Assembly (NCBI GenBank): GCA_018398805.1
Contig: JAGFBZ010000258.1
Span: forward strand, 5,010,501 to 5,074,500
Direction of reading: 5' to 3'
DNA from: Hirundichthys speculiger
Lineage: Eukaryota; Chordata; Actinopteri; Beloniformes; Exocoetidae
DNA length: 64,000 nt
Under the pieces are notes generated by a model. The model was not told where the DNA came from, did no database searches, and saw only the letters and a list, made by a program, of their open reading frames with translations. This document shows, one piece after another, positions 12,521-24,177 of this stretch. The first letter of the stretch is position 1; the number at the start of each line of letters is the position of its first letter. A program made the position numbers and the translations under genes.

Positions 12521-13222
12521 TAGTCCAGCACTAAAGTCCAAGTTCAGTCACAAGTTCTTAAAATTACAGCTTGGGTCAGATGCAAGTCTGAGTCCTGGCT
12601 TTGAGTACTAAAGGCCTGCTGTGAGCTGTGAGCAGAATGAAATTTATGCATATTTCAGGAGTCATGAAAATGTTAGAAACTCCAAACTTTTTGTTGGTAT
12701 GAACAAAATCGAGTCCTGCCTCTGACAATGTACAGCTTGTGTAAATAAGTATTTCAGAATCACTCACTTGGACCCCCACATTTACCATGTAAACATATTC
12801 ATCCACCCAAAGCTGTTTCTACTGCTTACGCCAAAGAACCATTCATCTTGACTGATAAGAGAATATTCATAACATTGAAAGTCGAATCCATTGTTTTCCT
12901 GGTTACTAACAACAATTCACCGCACGCAACCATAAACAAGGGATAGTTACAACTTGGTTCATCGCCGCTGCAGGAGATCCTTCCTGGCCACAACTATAAC
13001 CGCTGTATGATGAATCATTGAAGAGACTTAAATCATGATAGTTACAACAACAATTTATTTCCCTTTCACTTAAAGTATTTTGGAACTGAACTGAGTTGGA
13101 CTAAGAAATGAAAAATGAGTAGGAACATTAACTTTGTTTACTTTAAGTTACAGTTGTATAGATAGGAAGGCTTTTCTTTGGCTGATGATCAATTGTTTGT
13201 AATATCTGCTTCCTCTCCAGAC

Positions 13223-13604
13223 TAGTGTTGTTCCGATTCTGATACCAGTATCGGAAATTGCACCAATACGGCCCAAAATGCCTGGTATCGGTGAATACGG
13301 GAATCCAGGCACCAACCGACAACAAGTAATTTATAATTAATGATTTATTTACTGGTTACTTCCATTACACTACCAGCAAACAGAAATACTTTTTAATTCT
13401 GCAATACTGTTTTATACTGTTCTATTTGGAAATAAATATAGACATAAATAGCGTGGATTTGCTGTATTTGTTCATGTTTTACAACAACGAAAATTATATT
13501 ACAGTCAGGCAATTTTTTTAATATCATACTCGGATCAGCTGATACGCACAGCTCAAGAATCGGAATAGATATCGAGAGGGAAAAATGATATCAGAACATC
13601 TCTA
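13223..13604. mobile_element. Non-autonomous hAT element, 8-bp TSD
   Basis: The 382-bp element starts TAGTGTTGTTCCGATTCTG and ends ATATCAGAACATCTCTA. The inverted ends pair as TAGTGTTGTTCCGAT with TAGAGATGTTCTGAT. It is flanked by the perfect 8-bp duplication CTCCAGAC at 13215-13222 and 13605-13612, which is diagnostic of hAT insertion. Sub-terminal GATACCAGTATCGG and GATATCGAGAGGG are typical of this MITE type. No transposase is encoded. Confidence 0.85.
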
Positions 13605-14689
13605 CTCCAGACACAATGGACACAAGGAGATTCTTTAAAAAGCCACAGAAAGCAAGTCACAGTATCTCAGTTGGATGTTTTTTTTTTTTTTCCTATGGGA
13701 CAGTTAGCTCAGTGAGCTGGATAGTCTTTAAATCAATTGTTTACTTACAGGTAAAAGTAGGTGTCTAACAACCCGTTAAAATGCACCAGAACGCAGGAAA
13801 TGGCATCTACGTCATTAAAAAATTACAAATGCTTCTGACACGTCTGGATTCCCACAGAGGTTTATCAGATAATAGAGACGATGCTGTTGTCTGCAGAGAT
13901 TTGCTGATGGAGAGAAATTTGCTTTTTGTCTTTTTTCTTTTCCTTCCAACATCATATCAAACGGTTTCACTTCATCTCTCGGATACTTTGTTAGACAGAC
14001 GACATTATTAAATGTCTGCATTAAGTCCTGGTGATGCAGGGACGCTGTTGTCTGGTTTTGCAGTGGTTTTGCTCCGACTTCAGTTTCACTGAGAGGGTTT
14101 CAAAAGCAGAGCAGTTGTCAGCGCTGCCTCCTCTGGTAGATTCCTGAAATTACAAGTTTTCCAAAAGGTTTCGAGATCGCGTGAAGATCACGAGGTAGGT
14201 TGCAGCAACCTGCGATCAGTTGGAGTTCAGCAGCGTACACATATGATTTGATCTGTTTCCCATCCAAATGTACTGCTGCGAGTTTCACGCTGTATTCGTG
14301 AATCTGAGGTAGGTTTGTAGTAAGGAGGTGATTTATATGCAAATCTACTCACAGATTTAGGAATATTTCATGAATGAGGCCCGTGTATCTTATATGTGAC
14401 ATACCGGTACATAGGATGAGACTGAAACACCTATGAAGCATAACTCAATATCTAACTTCTGATTGGAAGATTGGAGACATAAGACTAATGGAAACATTAT
14501 TAGAGATTGTGAAAAACTTAAACAGCTAATGTCATCATGCCAGTATCCTCACAGGCACAGCTGAGGCTAATGGAAATGCCAGTACTTTTGTAGATGCTTT
14601 TTACATAAACCACAGTTTTAGGAACTTCAACTTCTGAACTGATGAAAAACTAAGTAAAAAATAAAACGAATTAATAAACTTCCCGAGGG

Positions 14690-14850
14690 AAATAGGAACA
14701 TCTGTACCAAATTTTAAGACAATCGATTGGACAGTTGTTGGTTTTTTCATTTAACACCACAGCTGTCAACCTCATGTTGATTCTAGAGGAAAAGCCTAGT
14801 GGTTCATTAAAGTCAGTAGGATCTCAGGGGAACATGAACGCTTGGCACAT
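14690..14850 (+). repeat. Old dispersed teleost repeat fragment
   Basis: The words TACCAAATTTTAAGACAATCGATTGGACAGTTGTTG, CTAGAGGAAAAGCCTAGTGG and AAAGTCAGTAGGATCTCAGGGGAACATGAACG occur in the order known from a frequent fish interspersed repeat with the core 'CCAATAGTTGTTGAGA...AAAGTCAGTAGGATTCATC'. Recognition is from memory of that pattern; boundaries are approximate. Confidence 0.5.
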
Positions 14851-15004
14851 TTAATACATATTGGAAAATTTAACTGGATACAGAGAATATAAGCTGGAAA
14901 CACAACACTTACACACAATATAATGAGCAAAATAGAATCTGCATAGTTTTTACAATGCTAACATTTATTCTGAGCTGTATTTCAGGGAATGGAAAATCAA
15001 TGTA

Positions 15005-15140
15005 GCATATCCACCCATCCATTTGTGCTTCTTCCCATTCAGGGTCACAAGGATCTGCTGGAGCCAATCATAGCTCTCTTCAGATGAAAAAACAGGGGTG
15101 AACTCTGAGCAGGGCTCAAGTCCACTGCAGCATAGTAACT
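15005..15140 (-). repeat. Antisense truncated SINE-like copy
   Basis: Reverse complemented, this reads GAGAGCTATGATTGGCTCCAGCAG, then GTGACCCTGAATGGGAAGAAG, then CAAATGGATGGGTGG. That is the 3' part of the family seen at 2555-2645 and 32020-32346. The open frame on its minus strand is incidental. Confidence 0.65.
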
Positions 15141-16075
15141 GATCCACTTCTGTTATATTTTTGGTTCTTTCCTTTTATGTTTTTTAATCACAGCCCTTTT
15201 GGCTCCACACCCTCAGCAGCTGCTACCTGTGAATACAGCTGGTTCTAAAGCTTTAAAAAAGAAAAGCAACCTGAATGCGCTCTTTACAACGGAAGCTTCA
15301 AACAGAACGGCCATAACAGTAAAGTCATAACAAACCAAGGGGTTTAAGAGATGCGAAAAGATGACGAGGTCCAAAACAAAGTGGCTCAAAAGTAGGGCAA
15401 GTGAGGGGGAAAAAAATGAGGGGAAGAGAGGTTTTTATCCGTTAAGGTGATAAACTCTGCAGACTCGTCAAACAACTGCCAACCAGTGAAAAAATATGGC
15501 CTCGCACAACAACGTATGACCATGGCTCGGGGCAAAAGAGGGCTTTTGAAATGCTGACAGTGAAAACAAAACAGCATTTTCTGTGAGATTGAGTGTCTGG
15601 TGTGTGACTGAAAGAAGAAATGAAAAACTATCCATCACTTGAGCCATTACTCAGCTGGAAACGTCGTGGAAATCGCCGGAGAGATGAACACACCCACCAT
15701 GGAGTTTCTAGCCAGCCTCAGCTGGAGCAGATAAATGTTGCGGCGTAACGGGGATGTGCTTGCAATGCGGGGGAAACCTCACCAGTGGCTTATCTAGGAT
15801 TTGTTAAAGTAAGGGGCCATCAATGGGCCACATTTCTCACAGAGGGGACAAATCAGCACCCTTGCACAGAATCGCTTTTTTTTTTTCGGTAAGGTGCATA
15901 TACATACATTTTCCCCGTCACACATTGTTCAGACACTTTATGTTAATAAAAACAAACAACAACCAAAAAAAAGCTATATCTTTTGTTATATAAAACTTAC
16001 CAATTTAACATTTATTTTGCTGTGCATAGAAGAAATTTGCAGAAGTTGCCATACTTCAAGCCTGAATGACTGCTA
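15141..16075. other. Unique DNA with a possible hAT fragment
   Basis: CCAGTGGCTTATCTAGGATTTGTTAAAG at about 15783 looks like one end of a hAT-type MITE, but no second end or duplication was found. The rest shows no supported gene. Confidence 0.4.
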
Positions 16076-16083
16076 GTCTACAC

Positions 16084-17022
16084 TAGCGGCGCCCGACCTT
16101 TTTACGCCATGGACCGGTTTAATGTCAAGCAATCTTTTCATGGACCGGTCTGTGAAATGTGCTGAAAATAAATACAACAAAATAAAATGATAGGACCGGC
16201 ATAAAAACTGCAGAACTTACATTCATGGTTAGTGCTATCATCTAGCAAAACCATCTAGTATGTATATGCAATTTAATCTTATAGCTGGTTTTCTTTGAGA
16301 GAATGTGAAGGGGGAATGTGTCCTTCACCAGAACAAACTTAAAAGATAATATGTAGGAAGCAGAGAAAGCTACTAACAAAAAACTGGATGAACACCTTCT
16401 ACCAAGCAGTAGGCCTGTGGGCATGTGAAGAATTCATGTAAACATTATGGATTGATTGTGTTGATGCTTGATAGGGGGGGTATGTTTATACTCATACATG
16501 TGTATAAACATAAGCACATATAATTACCCATGTGTACATTTTCTAACTGTATCATCTATGTTGCGGTTAATGAAAGCCAGGATAAGAGTGATTATGTCAA
16601 TAATGACTATTAATGACTATATCACCACTATTACCATCACCACCATCCTAATCTTAGTCCGTCTCAAATCTTCCCGTGGGTGGGAAATGGTCCAACTTTG
16701 TTAGAAGCATCCTCATAATATCACACCAACAACAAAACATCGGTAAGATTCTTCGGAAAGACACTTTCTGAGGACGTTTGTTTTTAACTCATTTTTCCAC
16801 GTGACCGAGAAATGGGTCTTGAGGTCTTTTCATGTGTCAATAGTAAGTCATAGATGGATATAATGGAGACAATCTGGTCATTTTTTCAAAATAAAAAAAA
16901 ATTTAGATTGGGATAATAAATTAAACAATAATAATGGAAGTTATTTATTTTTTCTCTGCGGCCCGGTACCAAATGATCCACGGACCGGTACCGGGCCGGG
17001 GACCAGAGGTTGGGGACCCCTG
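16084..17022. mobile_element. Non-autonomous hAT element, 8-bp TSD
   Basis: The 939-bp element is bounded by inverted ends, TAGCGGCGCCCGACC on the left and the complement of CAGGGGTCCCCAACC on the right. The flanking duplication is GTCTACAC at 16076-16083 and 17023-17030. Repeated GGACCGGT words lie just inside both ends. This matches the well-known class of hAT MITEs with CAGGGGTCCCCAACC ends. It encodes no transposase; the left end has drifted more than the right. Confidence 0.88.
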
Positions 17023-17030
17023 GTCTACAC

Positions 17031-18629
17031 CAGCTTATGAGCAGGATCATATTATATTATATTATATTCAGGTTAATATGCTCATAGTATTACATGAGAC
17101 TTGTTAGAGAAATGCACTATGGTCTCCAAGGTGAAACAAGTGAAAAAATAGCGATCTCAAGCTGGAGTTGAACCCCGTCTCCAAAACAAAAGTTGCATGA
17201 TTTATACTACTGACAACTCTGCCTCCCATTTAGGGGCTTGACATGTTATTAAAAAGGCAGATTTGCTCCTGGCACCAACTGTTTGATGTGTTGTGCCAAC
17301 ATTCCAAAGGGCACTTTATGCATATCAGACTCTACAACATTTTACAAAATGGCATCATTTTACCCCCAGAAATGAGAACAGGTCGTTCCAGTTTTGATCT
17401 TCCGATGGTGAAAGATGAAAAGTCGGGGCATGACTAAAGCCAGTAGGAGGTATTTCAATCCAAACACTCTTGATACAATCTGAATCCTCGCAGTTACTCT
17501 ATTTTATACTGCGGAAACATAGACATGTCACATGCATTCTCCCAGAAAAAAGCATCTGCGTCAGTCTATACGTCATGCATGTGTTGCAGTTTTATTTTCA
17601 GAGAGAGGATGTTGTAACCATATCATCTCATGTAAAAGGATAGTGTTATAACCTCAGCTTGATTTCATGCATCTTTGCAGTTTGTCTTTGGCTTAGTGGT
17701 TTAACATTGTGTCCACATCCTGTCTTTTGAAACTGGGAGGACGAGAGAACGAAAGCGATGGAGAGGTGACACCAAGAATATGGTGCTCAGTTCATAACAT
17801 AAGAGCCTGTCCATGTCCATCTGAACAATACTTGGGTCGGGGGCCAGTGATCTGTCAAAACTTGAAGCTTCAAACATGTCATCCTGGTATGCAACGCCTT
17901 TTGCAGAGCCAAGTCCGTCATATGGAAAAACACTTAAAATCCAACATCATGTTTCTGATTAATGCTGTTTATAGCCCAGCTAGATGCAGGTATCCCATTG
18001 TGGCTGACATTTTACACAGAGTACAGTAAATGCACCACATGAAGCAACAGAAAATACTTCAAACAGTCCAAATGAACAGAAATGCAAATTTATCAATCTG
18101 CTGGCACAGATTTCCACTGACTGCAGGGAAAACAACAGGCCAAGTCTGAATACTCAAGTTTTTTGGTTTTTTTGGGTTTTTTTTTCTGTGGTGAAAGAGA
18201 TGCCAACTGAGGACAAGGCAGCGGAAAGGAAAGCAGCGCAGAAGAGAGCTGGCTGTTATATATAATGGGTACCAGACCGGCTGGTAGAGAGGTAATTAAA
18301 CTGCACAGCACAATGGCGTCACCACTCATAAACTGTTCAAGACAATTTTAAGCTCTTAAGTATTTTCCGCGTATACCAGATCTGTAAAAAGTAAATATGT
18401 TCAATCTGGCAACAGGGTGTTAGTCATTAATTTTTGTCCCTAATATTATTGTGGAAACAGACACAAGACTCTCTGAAAACCTAAAAATGAATTCTGAGTT
18501 AAAGAATTTGTGTCAAACTTTTATCATTTTTTAGTTTCTTTTAAGATATTTTGAAATGAATGTATGTACGTACTGTATGAGAAGCTTTTGAAGCCCCCTT
18601 TCTTCTTGTGTTGCCATGTTGAGGGCATA
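17031..18629. other. Unique DNA, no gene seen
   Basis: A short (ATATT)n run lies at about 17049-17068. A 106-codon plus-strand frame at 17709-18029 has no exon signals or recognisable motif. Nothing else is supportable. Confidence 0.5.
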
Positions 18630-18639
18630 ATGAGCAGTC

Positions 18640-18790
18640 TGGAAGTCCACAGTCACTGCAAGTTACCTATATTAGCTCAGCTAGATGAGCTTATGCTAAC
18701 CCATGATGCTGATTAAGATGACTTTACTTTCATTCCAATCAAATCTGTTCAAATAACACTACCGAAATGACATCAAAAAACAGTCTTGCC
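18640..18790 (+). repeat. Possible fragment of repeat family A
   Basis: AGCTTATGCTAACCCATGATGCTGAT, followed by AAATAACACTACCGAAATGACATC, parallels AGCTCATGCTAGCCAACGATGCTAAC and AAATGTTGCTACCAAAATTACATC at 48655-48755. Similarity is imperfect, so this is a tentative copy. Confidence 0.35.
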
Positions 18791-19206
18791 GGGGCTGAAA
18801 GGAGGAGCATCACTGGGATCAGCTGTCGCTGGCCAAACCTTCTAGATAGGCCCACAAGTCGTATGTCTGGATGACTGTGGTTCCCAGCGGACCTCTGCTA
18901 CTTCTTGTTGCAGCTCTGGTAGCACGAGTTTCAGATTTTGTTGGCTAGTGGTCCAATGAATCAATTTGGAAGGGTCCTGAAAGGATCCTCGAATGGAGGA
19001 TCCAGATGCTGCAAGACGTAGAAGTCAGTGGGCTAGAGACAGTCCAGCTGCTTTCCTCTGGTTAGCTGTGACCTGCCTTCAGACAGGAGCGTAGACAGCT
19101 GCTTCAGGCTGCTTTGCTTTGCCTCTAAACCCTTCCAGGCCAACCCAAGATTGGTCACAGTGGTCTCTTAGTACACTGCAGCAGAAAAAGTCATATTATC
19201 TTTACA

Positions 19207-19235
19207 ATAAGAATGACCAGGAGGGTCATTCTTAT
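19207..19235. repeat. 12-bp perfect inverted repeat
   Basis: ATAAGAATGACC and GGTCATTCTTAT are exact reverse complements separated by the 5-nt loop AGGAG. The hairpin has no poly-T after it and no gene beside it, so a terminator role does not apply in this eukaryotic context. Confidence 0.85.
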
Positions 19236-19354
19236 GGCTGGAGGAGTAGGCTGTTCTGGTAGGTGCCAAGGCAAGCGCCCAACGACCTACAGGCGGCTTA
19301 CAGGTTAGCCCAGGTGGCAGCCAGTAGCTGCTACCTGCAGTCTGCAGTGCCTAC

Positions 19355-19980
19355 TGTCACGGTTTTTGACCCAAAATGCTGGAGTTTCCAACAAAGATGT
19401 TTTTATTAACGAAAAGAAAATCTAAACTCAGCTGAAGAGTCCTGAGGTAACGGGTTGGCAAGGTGGGAACAAGGACGGGCAGAGACATCAGGAAAGAACA
19501 GACAAACCAGCAAACAGAAAGGGAAAGACAGAACTTAAATACACAGAGGAACAAACGAGAGGCAGGTGCAAACAATCAGGGTAATACCCAGGGGGAAGTA
19601 AAGGTTCACAACACAAAGACAAGACAGACCATCAAAGTAAAACAGGAAACATGGTAGACTAAGGACAGGAGAGATGAGAACGAGAACACCAACTAAACAC
19701 AGAAGAAAACTAGCAAAGCACTCTGAGAGCGCAGACCTCCGCCAAGCGCAACAATTATCGAAAATTTGAAAGTGATCCAGAATTTCACCCAAAATGAAAT
19801 CAGTTCTTCCTTTTCACATTTCTGACAATTCCTGAAAATTTCATCAAAATCCATCCATAACTTTTTGAGTTAAATTGAACACAGACAGACAAACGCCAGC
19901 AAAAACATAACCTCCTTGGCGGAGGTAACAAAGAAGAAAAACCAAACCAAGAATGCCTGTCCAGACCATGACAGCCTATA
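19355..19980 (-). repeat. Dispersed repeat family B, copy 1 (interrupted)
   Basis: It begins GTCACGGTTTTTGACCC and ends CCAGACCATGACAG. Read on the minus strand it is pyrimidine-rich and contains CCCTGATTGTTTGCACCTGCC and TTCGTTAATAAAAACATC. The plus-strand copy at 47945-48370 shares CCCTGATTGTTTTCACC and CTTCAATAAAGGAC. The biased composition produces the 60-85 codon open frames seen on both strands. A separate palindromic MITE is inserted at 19719-19929. The mobility mechanism of family B is not clear. Confidence 0.6.
19719..19929. mobile_element. Palindromic MITE nested in family B repeat
   Basis: The ends ACCTCCGCCAAG (about 19735) and CTTGGCGGAGGT (to 19926) are exact 12-bp inverted complements. 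Between them lies AATTTCATCAAAATCCATCC and ACAGACAGACAAACG, an arrangement widely seen in fish and invertebrate short repeats with GGCGGAGGT ends. It splits the surrounding family B copy, so it inserted later. I could not fix a clean target duplication. Confidence 0.7.
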
Positions 19981-20004
19981 AAAAGTCATGGTCAATATAT
20001 GAAA

Positions 20005-20560
20005 CGGGCGTGGTGTGAACCCAAATGCAGCACAAACAAACAGTCTTAGAAGTCGGTAATGACCTTTATTTAATAAACAGTCAGCAGGTGGATAGCAGAT
20101 GAGGGGTACTGTCAGACAGAGTGGGATCCGGAGGGGGGAGCAGGCAGGCAGACACCAGGGAAGCAGAGGCAGGAGACGTGGCCAGGGACAGAAACAGGTT
20201 CCGGGACTGAAGGCTGGTCAGGTTGCTGGCGAACAGAAGGTGGAACACCAAGAGCAGAAGCAGGCAGGTCGGTACACGGGGGTAATCGAAGCAGGGACGG
20301 GTCAGAAGCAGGCTGGGTCAGCAACGGGTGGTCAGGCAGGAAAACGAAGGAAAGTCTTGCATGGGAACAGAGAACAATCTGACAAAGACTGCGTGTGAAG
20401 CAGGAGCATAAATACCTGGCTGATTGCAGAAGACATGCAGAGCAGCTGAGAGCACAGGTGAGTGGAGTCGGCTGGTGAGGTGGGAGGAGCTGGTGAGCTG
20501 AGTGGGAATGGGGCCCATGGAAAAGTCCTGACCTAGTAACAGAACTGTGACAATATAGTT
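20005..20560 (-). repeat. Dispersed repeat family B, copy 2
   Basis: It starts GTGTGAACCCAAATGCAGCAC and ends ACAGAACTGTGACA. The centre is AG/GGCAG-rich with imperfect CAGG-type reiteration, then GCATAAATACCTGGC, the counterpart of CTTAAATACACAG in copy 1. The internal 99-codon frame (20099-20398) is rich in Gly, Arg and Gln because of the reiteration and is not a gene. Confidence 0.55.
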
Positions 20561-20659
20561 GCCACTTTTGACAAGAGTTTGCATAAACCTCTCTTTAATA
20601 TAAGAAAGAAAACATTTTTAGAAAATAGTGTCAATTAACTAAAATTGTATAAGGTAATG

Positions 20660-21560
20660 TAAATGATTGAGTAAGTATTCACTCCCTTCAGGTCAGTATT
20701 TAGTAGAAGCACCTTTGGCTGCAATCACAGCACTGAGTCTGTGGATACGTCTCAGTCTGCAGTTTTTCTCCATCGTTCCTTGCAGAACAGCTCAAGTTCC
20801 GTCAGATTACTCGGAGATCGGCATGAACAGCTCTTTTTAAGTCTAAGCTACAAAGTCTTGATTGAATTGAGACCTGAGATTTAATTTGGCCCCTCCAGAA
20901 CAATCATCTGGTTGTCTTTGAACCATTTTTGTGTAGCTTTTGCTGTATTCATTTTTCTGCATTCATGTTTCTACCTTTACAAGCCCTTCCAGGACCTGCT
21001 GGCCTGAAAGAATTCCCAGAGCATGATGTTACCACCACCATGCTTCACAGTGGAGATGTGCAGTGTTTGGTTTTCGCCAAACATAGCGTCTAGTCTGATG
21101 GCCAAAAACCTCAATTTTTGTTTCATCGGACCAAAGAACCTTCTTCCAGTTGATGCTGGAGTCTCCCACATGCCTTTGGGCAAATTCCAGATGAGATTTC
21201 ATGTGAGGTTTTTTCTACAGTGGCCTGCTCTTTGCCACTCTTCCATACAGCTTTGACTGGTGAAGCAACTCCTTCAAAGAAGTCACAGGTGTCTTGGTGG
21301 CCTCCCTCACCAGTCTTCTTCTTGCCCAATCACTCAGTTTGTGAGGAGGTCCAGCTCTTGGTAGATTTAGACAAGTGTCATACTCCTTCTATTTCTTAAT
21401 GATAGATTTAACTGAATTCTGTGGAATGCCTAGTTAGTTGTAAATCTTAGTTGTAAACCATCTCCTCTCTTATACTTTTCAGTGATCTTTTCTCTGAGTT
21501 GTTTTGGGTGTTCTTTAGTCTTCATGTTGCAATTGTCAGGATGTAAATGAATTTATTTCT
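20660..21560 (-). pseudogene. Tc1-like transposase, frameshifted relic
   Basis: On the minus strand the DNA encodes a Tc1-type catalytic region. VLWSDETKIEVFG carries the first catalytic Asp, followed by VWRKPNTAHL in one frame, and TVKHGGGNIMLW continues only after a frameshift. Upstream DNA in another frame gives a GRLQHQLEEGSLV-like stretch. The region expected to hold the second Asp and the Glu (20690-20960) is degraded. Tc1 transposases cut and paste DNA at TA sites using a DD34E centre; this copy cannot be functional. Confidence 0.85.
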
Positions 21561-21742
21561 GCTGAAAATGTAGACATTTTTTCATGGGAGTCAATGGAGA
21601 TTGACTATTACAATCCAAATGTGAGTCAAACACAATGTGCTTAAACTGATTATACACATAATTATGATTTCTTGTTTCTTTTTTGAACACACACATTAAA
21701 TATTCACAGTGCTGGTGAGAAAAAGAAAGTGAATCAATACAT

Positions 21743-21970
21743 CAGGGGTGTCAAACTCCTGTCCTCGAGGGCCGCTGTCCTTCACATCTTAGATATTTTC
21801 CAGCTTCAGCACACCTGATTCAAATGAATGGATGACCATCAGCTAGTCATCCAGGTCTGCACAGGTCTGTTAATCACCTATTTATGTGAATCAAGTGTGC
21901 TCAAACAGAGAAACATCTAAGACATGCAGGACAGCAGCCCTTGAGGATAGGAGTTTAGACAGTTTAGTAC
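21743..21970. mobile_element. hAT MITE (CAGGGGTGTCAAACTC type)
   Basis: The left end CAGGGGTGTCAAACTCCTGTCCTCGAGG and the right end region CCTTGAGGATAGGAGTTTAGAC are imperfect inverted complements. Inside are CACACCTGATTCAAATGAATG and GAATCAAGTGTGCTCAAACAG, which are also mutual inverted complements. The layout matches a very abundant fish MITE. The right terminus has decayed, so no target duplication can be read. Confidence 0.75.
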
Positions 21971-21974
21971 CTTG

Positions 21975-22570
21975 GTTGCCTAGAATGGACTCCAAAGGCA
22001 CAATGCAGAATCCTCACTGAGGAACAGAAGAACCCATGAGTGAAAGCTGAAGGCTTGAAGACATCACTGAAAGTGGCAAACAGCTCTGCGCATGAGTCTA
22101 CCATATGCATTGACTGAATTGACATCTGAGCTTTGACTTGGACATGGAGGGTGTCTGTGGCAGAATGGGCCTGGGCCACTTGCTGTTGTCATGGCAGCAT
22201 ACCAAAATATCCTGCAGGAAAGTGTCACTGTGGCTGTCTGTCAACTGAAGCCCAGCAGAAATTGAGTGACGCAGCATGATGGTCCTAAGCATCAAAGTAC
22301 ATCCATCACAACAGCAATAGAATAATTAAATCTGCTTGTAGTGACCCGGTCAGAACCCAGACCTTAAACCCATAGAGATGCTATGAAGGAACACCAGACA
22401 TCGTACAAATGGGTCTGAACTGAGGCATTTCTGTAACAAGGAATGGTCCAAAGCTCTGACTTGATGCCACTCCTGCCAAAGGATGTTTGAACAGCTGTTT
22501 ACTCCAAGGCTTCACATCCCTTTTCCTTCTGCACTGTGAAAGATAAATGGGTGTGTTCAGTAAAGGACAC
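21975..22570 (+). pseudogene. Tc1-like transposase fragment, heavily decayed
   Basis: GATGGTCCTAAGCATCAAAGTACATCC resembles the 'NDPKH' region of a Tc1 transposase, and CAGACCTTAAACCCATAGAGATGCTATGAAGGAAC resembles 'PDLNPIEMLW', the region with the catalytic Glu. GCATTTCTGTAACAAGGAATGGTCCAAAG resembles the C-terminal 'CKEEWSK' region. Stops and frameshifts are frequent. It lies next to, and in opposite orientation to, the relic at 20660-21560, separated by a hAT MITE. Confidence 0.6.
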
Positions 22571-23625
22571 AGAAAGTAAACATTCAATAAATTGATAAGA
22601 GCATAGTTACATAAGGCCGACATTATACTTGTTCCTATATAGTGTAACCCAAAATACAGTAATATACTTTTAAAATACAAAAAAAGGTGCTGATCTCTGT
22701 GCTGCAAATGTTTTACTGTGATTTAACGAAGAGACTTCTCAGTGTACTGTCATTTAACTTTTCATATTTTCATTATTAAAGCTGCATTATACAGCATCAC
22801 GGACAAAAAGATAAAGACTTTGCTTTTAGGGACAAACTGAACATGATTTTCACCCTCTGCTGTTGGCCTAGTCTTCCTAGCTTTTTAATGTCATATAAGT
22901 GTGTGTTTTAATTTCATGGCCCCACAACCTGACATTTTCCTGTTTTGTCTGATCGCTCTCATGAATCTTGTTTCCAGCAGCAGCAGGCTGCCGTGTTCAG
23001 CTGTAAGGGTTTAGCAACCTATCATGCAGTCGCCGTCTCAGCATCAAACAGCAGATAGTCACTCATTACTGGAGGTGCTAAACATAGTCATTAGTAAAAG
23101 TATGACACGTAGGAACCGTGAACCTGAAAAGCTACAGGGGATCCAGGGGTTTGACAAATTGCAGTTGTGGAATGTAATTACTTTTACTTAAAGGGTAGTC
23201 TATGCTTGAGAGCATTTTTTTTGGTGTCTGAAGTGACTGCAAAAATGCCAACAGTGGATGGCCATACCCATTCACGATGTGAAAATGTGAAATGTGTCTG
23301 GTACCTGTTCACATGCGTTTCCACTGGTTCAGGACTACTGAACCAATCACAGCAGGGAGGGGGGATCTGGTGATCAAAGTCAAATCCAGAGGAAATTGAC
23401 TAATTCTTTGTATCAAAGATGAAAAGATGAAATTAGGATGGTTGGCCAGGTAGAGAGGACAAAGCTGGAAAACTGATTTCAAAAGAGGCACACCTTCGCA
23501 GAAGACGTGTGTCGACCTCCAAGAAATGACTGTGATGCTGATATACTCGTTTTACTACGGCATCCCTGTGGTGCTTTGGACAACATTTGAAACAAGGCTT
23601 TCAATATTCTAAGAAATTGTGTCAA
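22571..23625. other. Unique DNA, no gene seen
   Basis: Moderate complexity sequence with no supported exon, RNA gene or transposon end. Confidence 0.5.
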
Positions 23626-23629
23626 AATT

Positions 23630-23661
23630 AAAAAAAAAAAAGGGGGGGGGGGGGGGGGGGG
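23630..23661. repeat. A12-G20 homopurine tract
   Basis: Twelve A are followed directly by twenty G. A pure homopurine strand of 32 nt can adopt triplex or G-quadruplex forms and is error-prone in replication and sequencing. Confidence 0.9.
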
Positions 23662-23683
23662 ACTTGTGTCACTTTAAGTTATT

Positions 23684-23760
23684 TAATTCAACTTTATTTG
23701 TATTGCATCTGTCAAAATAAGAATTGTCTCAATGTGCTTAACAGTGGCAACAGAAAACCT
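23684..23760. repeat. Retroposon tail fragment (AACTTTATTTGTATT type)
   Basis: TTTAATTCAACTTTATTTGTATTGCATCTGTC and CAATGTGCTTAACAGTGGCAACAG match the arrangement of the better copy at 46684-46775, CAACCTTTATTTGTATCGCCC and CAAGTGCTTCACAACA. Confidence 0.5.
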
Positions 23761-24177
23761 TTATTCCACTGCAGTACAGAATTGCCGTACTATATATACG
23801 GACAATTACATTTTTACTTTTTTTTAACTCTTGATCAAAGCTTTTATATGTCAACTTTAGTTGTTTTTCAAATAAAAAATTGTTACAGACCAAATGCATA
23901 GAGCTTCTGAAATAGCTCAAATGCTTGTCCAAAAACTTTAATACAATAACATTTTTTTTTTTTTTTTGCAATTTTTCATTCAAAAATAAGACGCTCACAA
24001 GGTGCTCTCTCAATGTCTGAAATTGCTCATTTTCCTTTTCAATGCTTTTGTTCTGCAAGGAATATGACTAATAATAGGGATCTGTTTGAGCCCTGAGACT
24101 GTTTTTCTAAATAAACCAGTTATTGAGATCAGCACTATGGGAACACTGGTTTGTGACCCCTAAGAGGCTGGGATTTT

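Noticed and set aside
13690..13760. TAGCTCAGTGAGCTGGATAG, resembling a tRNA 5' half
   Set aside because: No box B at the right distance and no cloverleaf; the similarity ends after the D-arm.
20099..20398. 99-codon Gly/Arg/Gln-rich plus-strand frame
   Set aside because: Produced by CAGG-type reiteration in a family B repeat copy.
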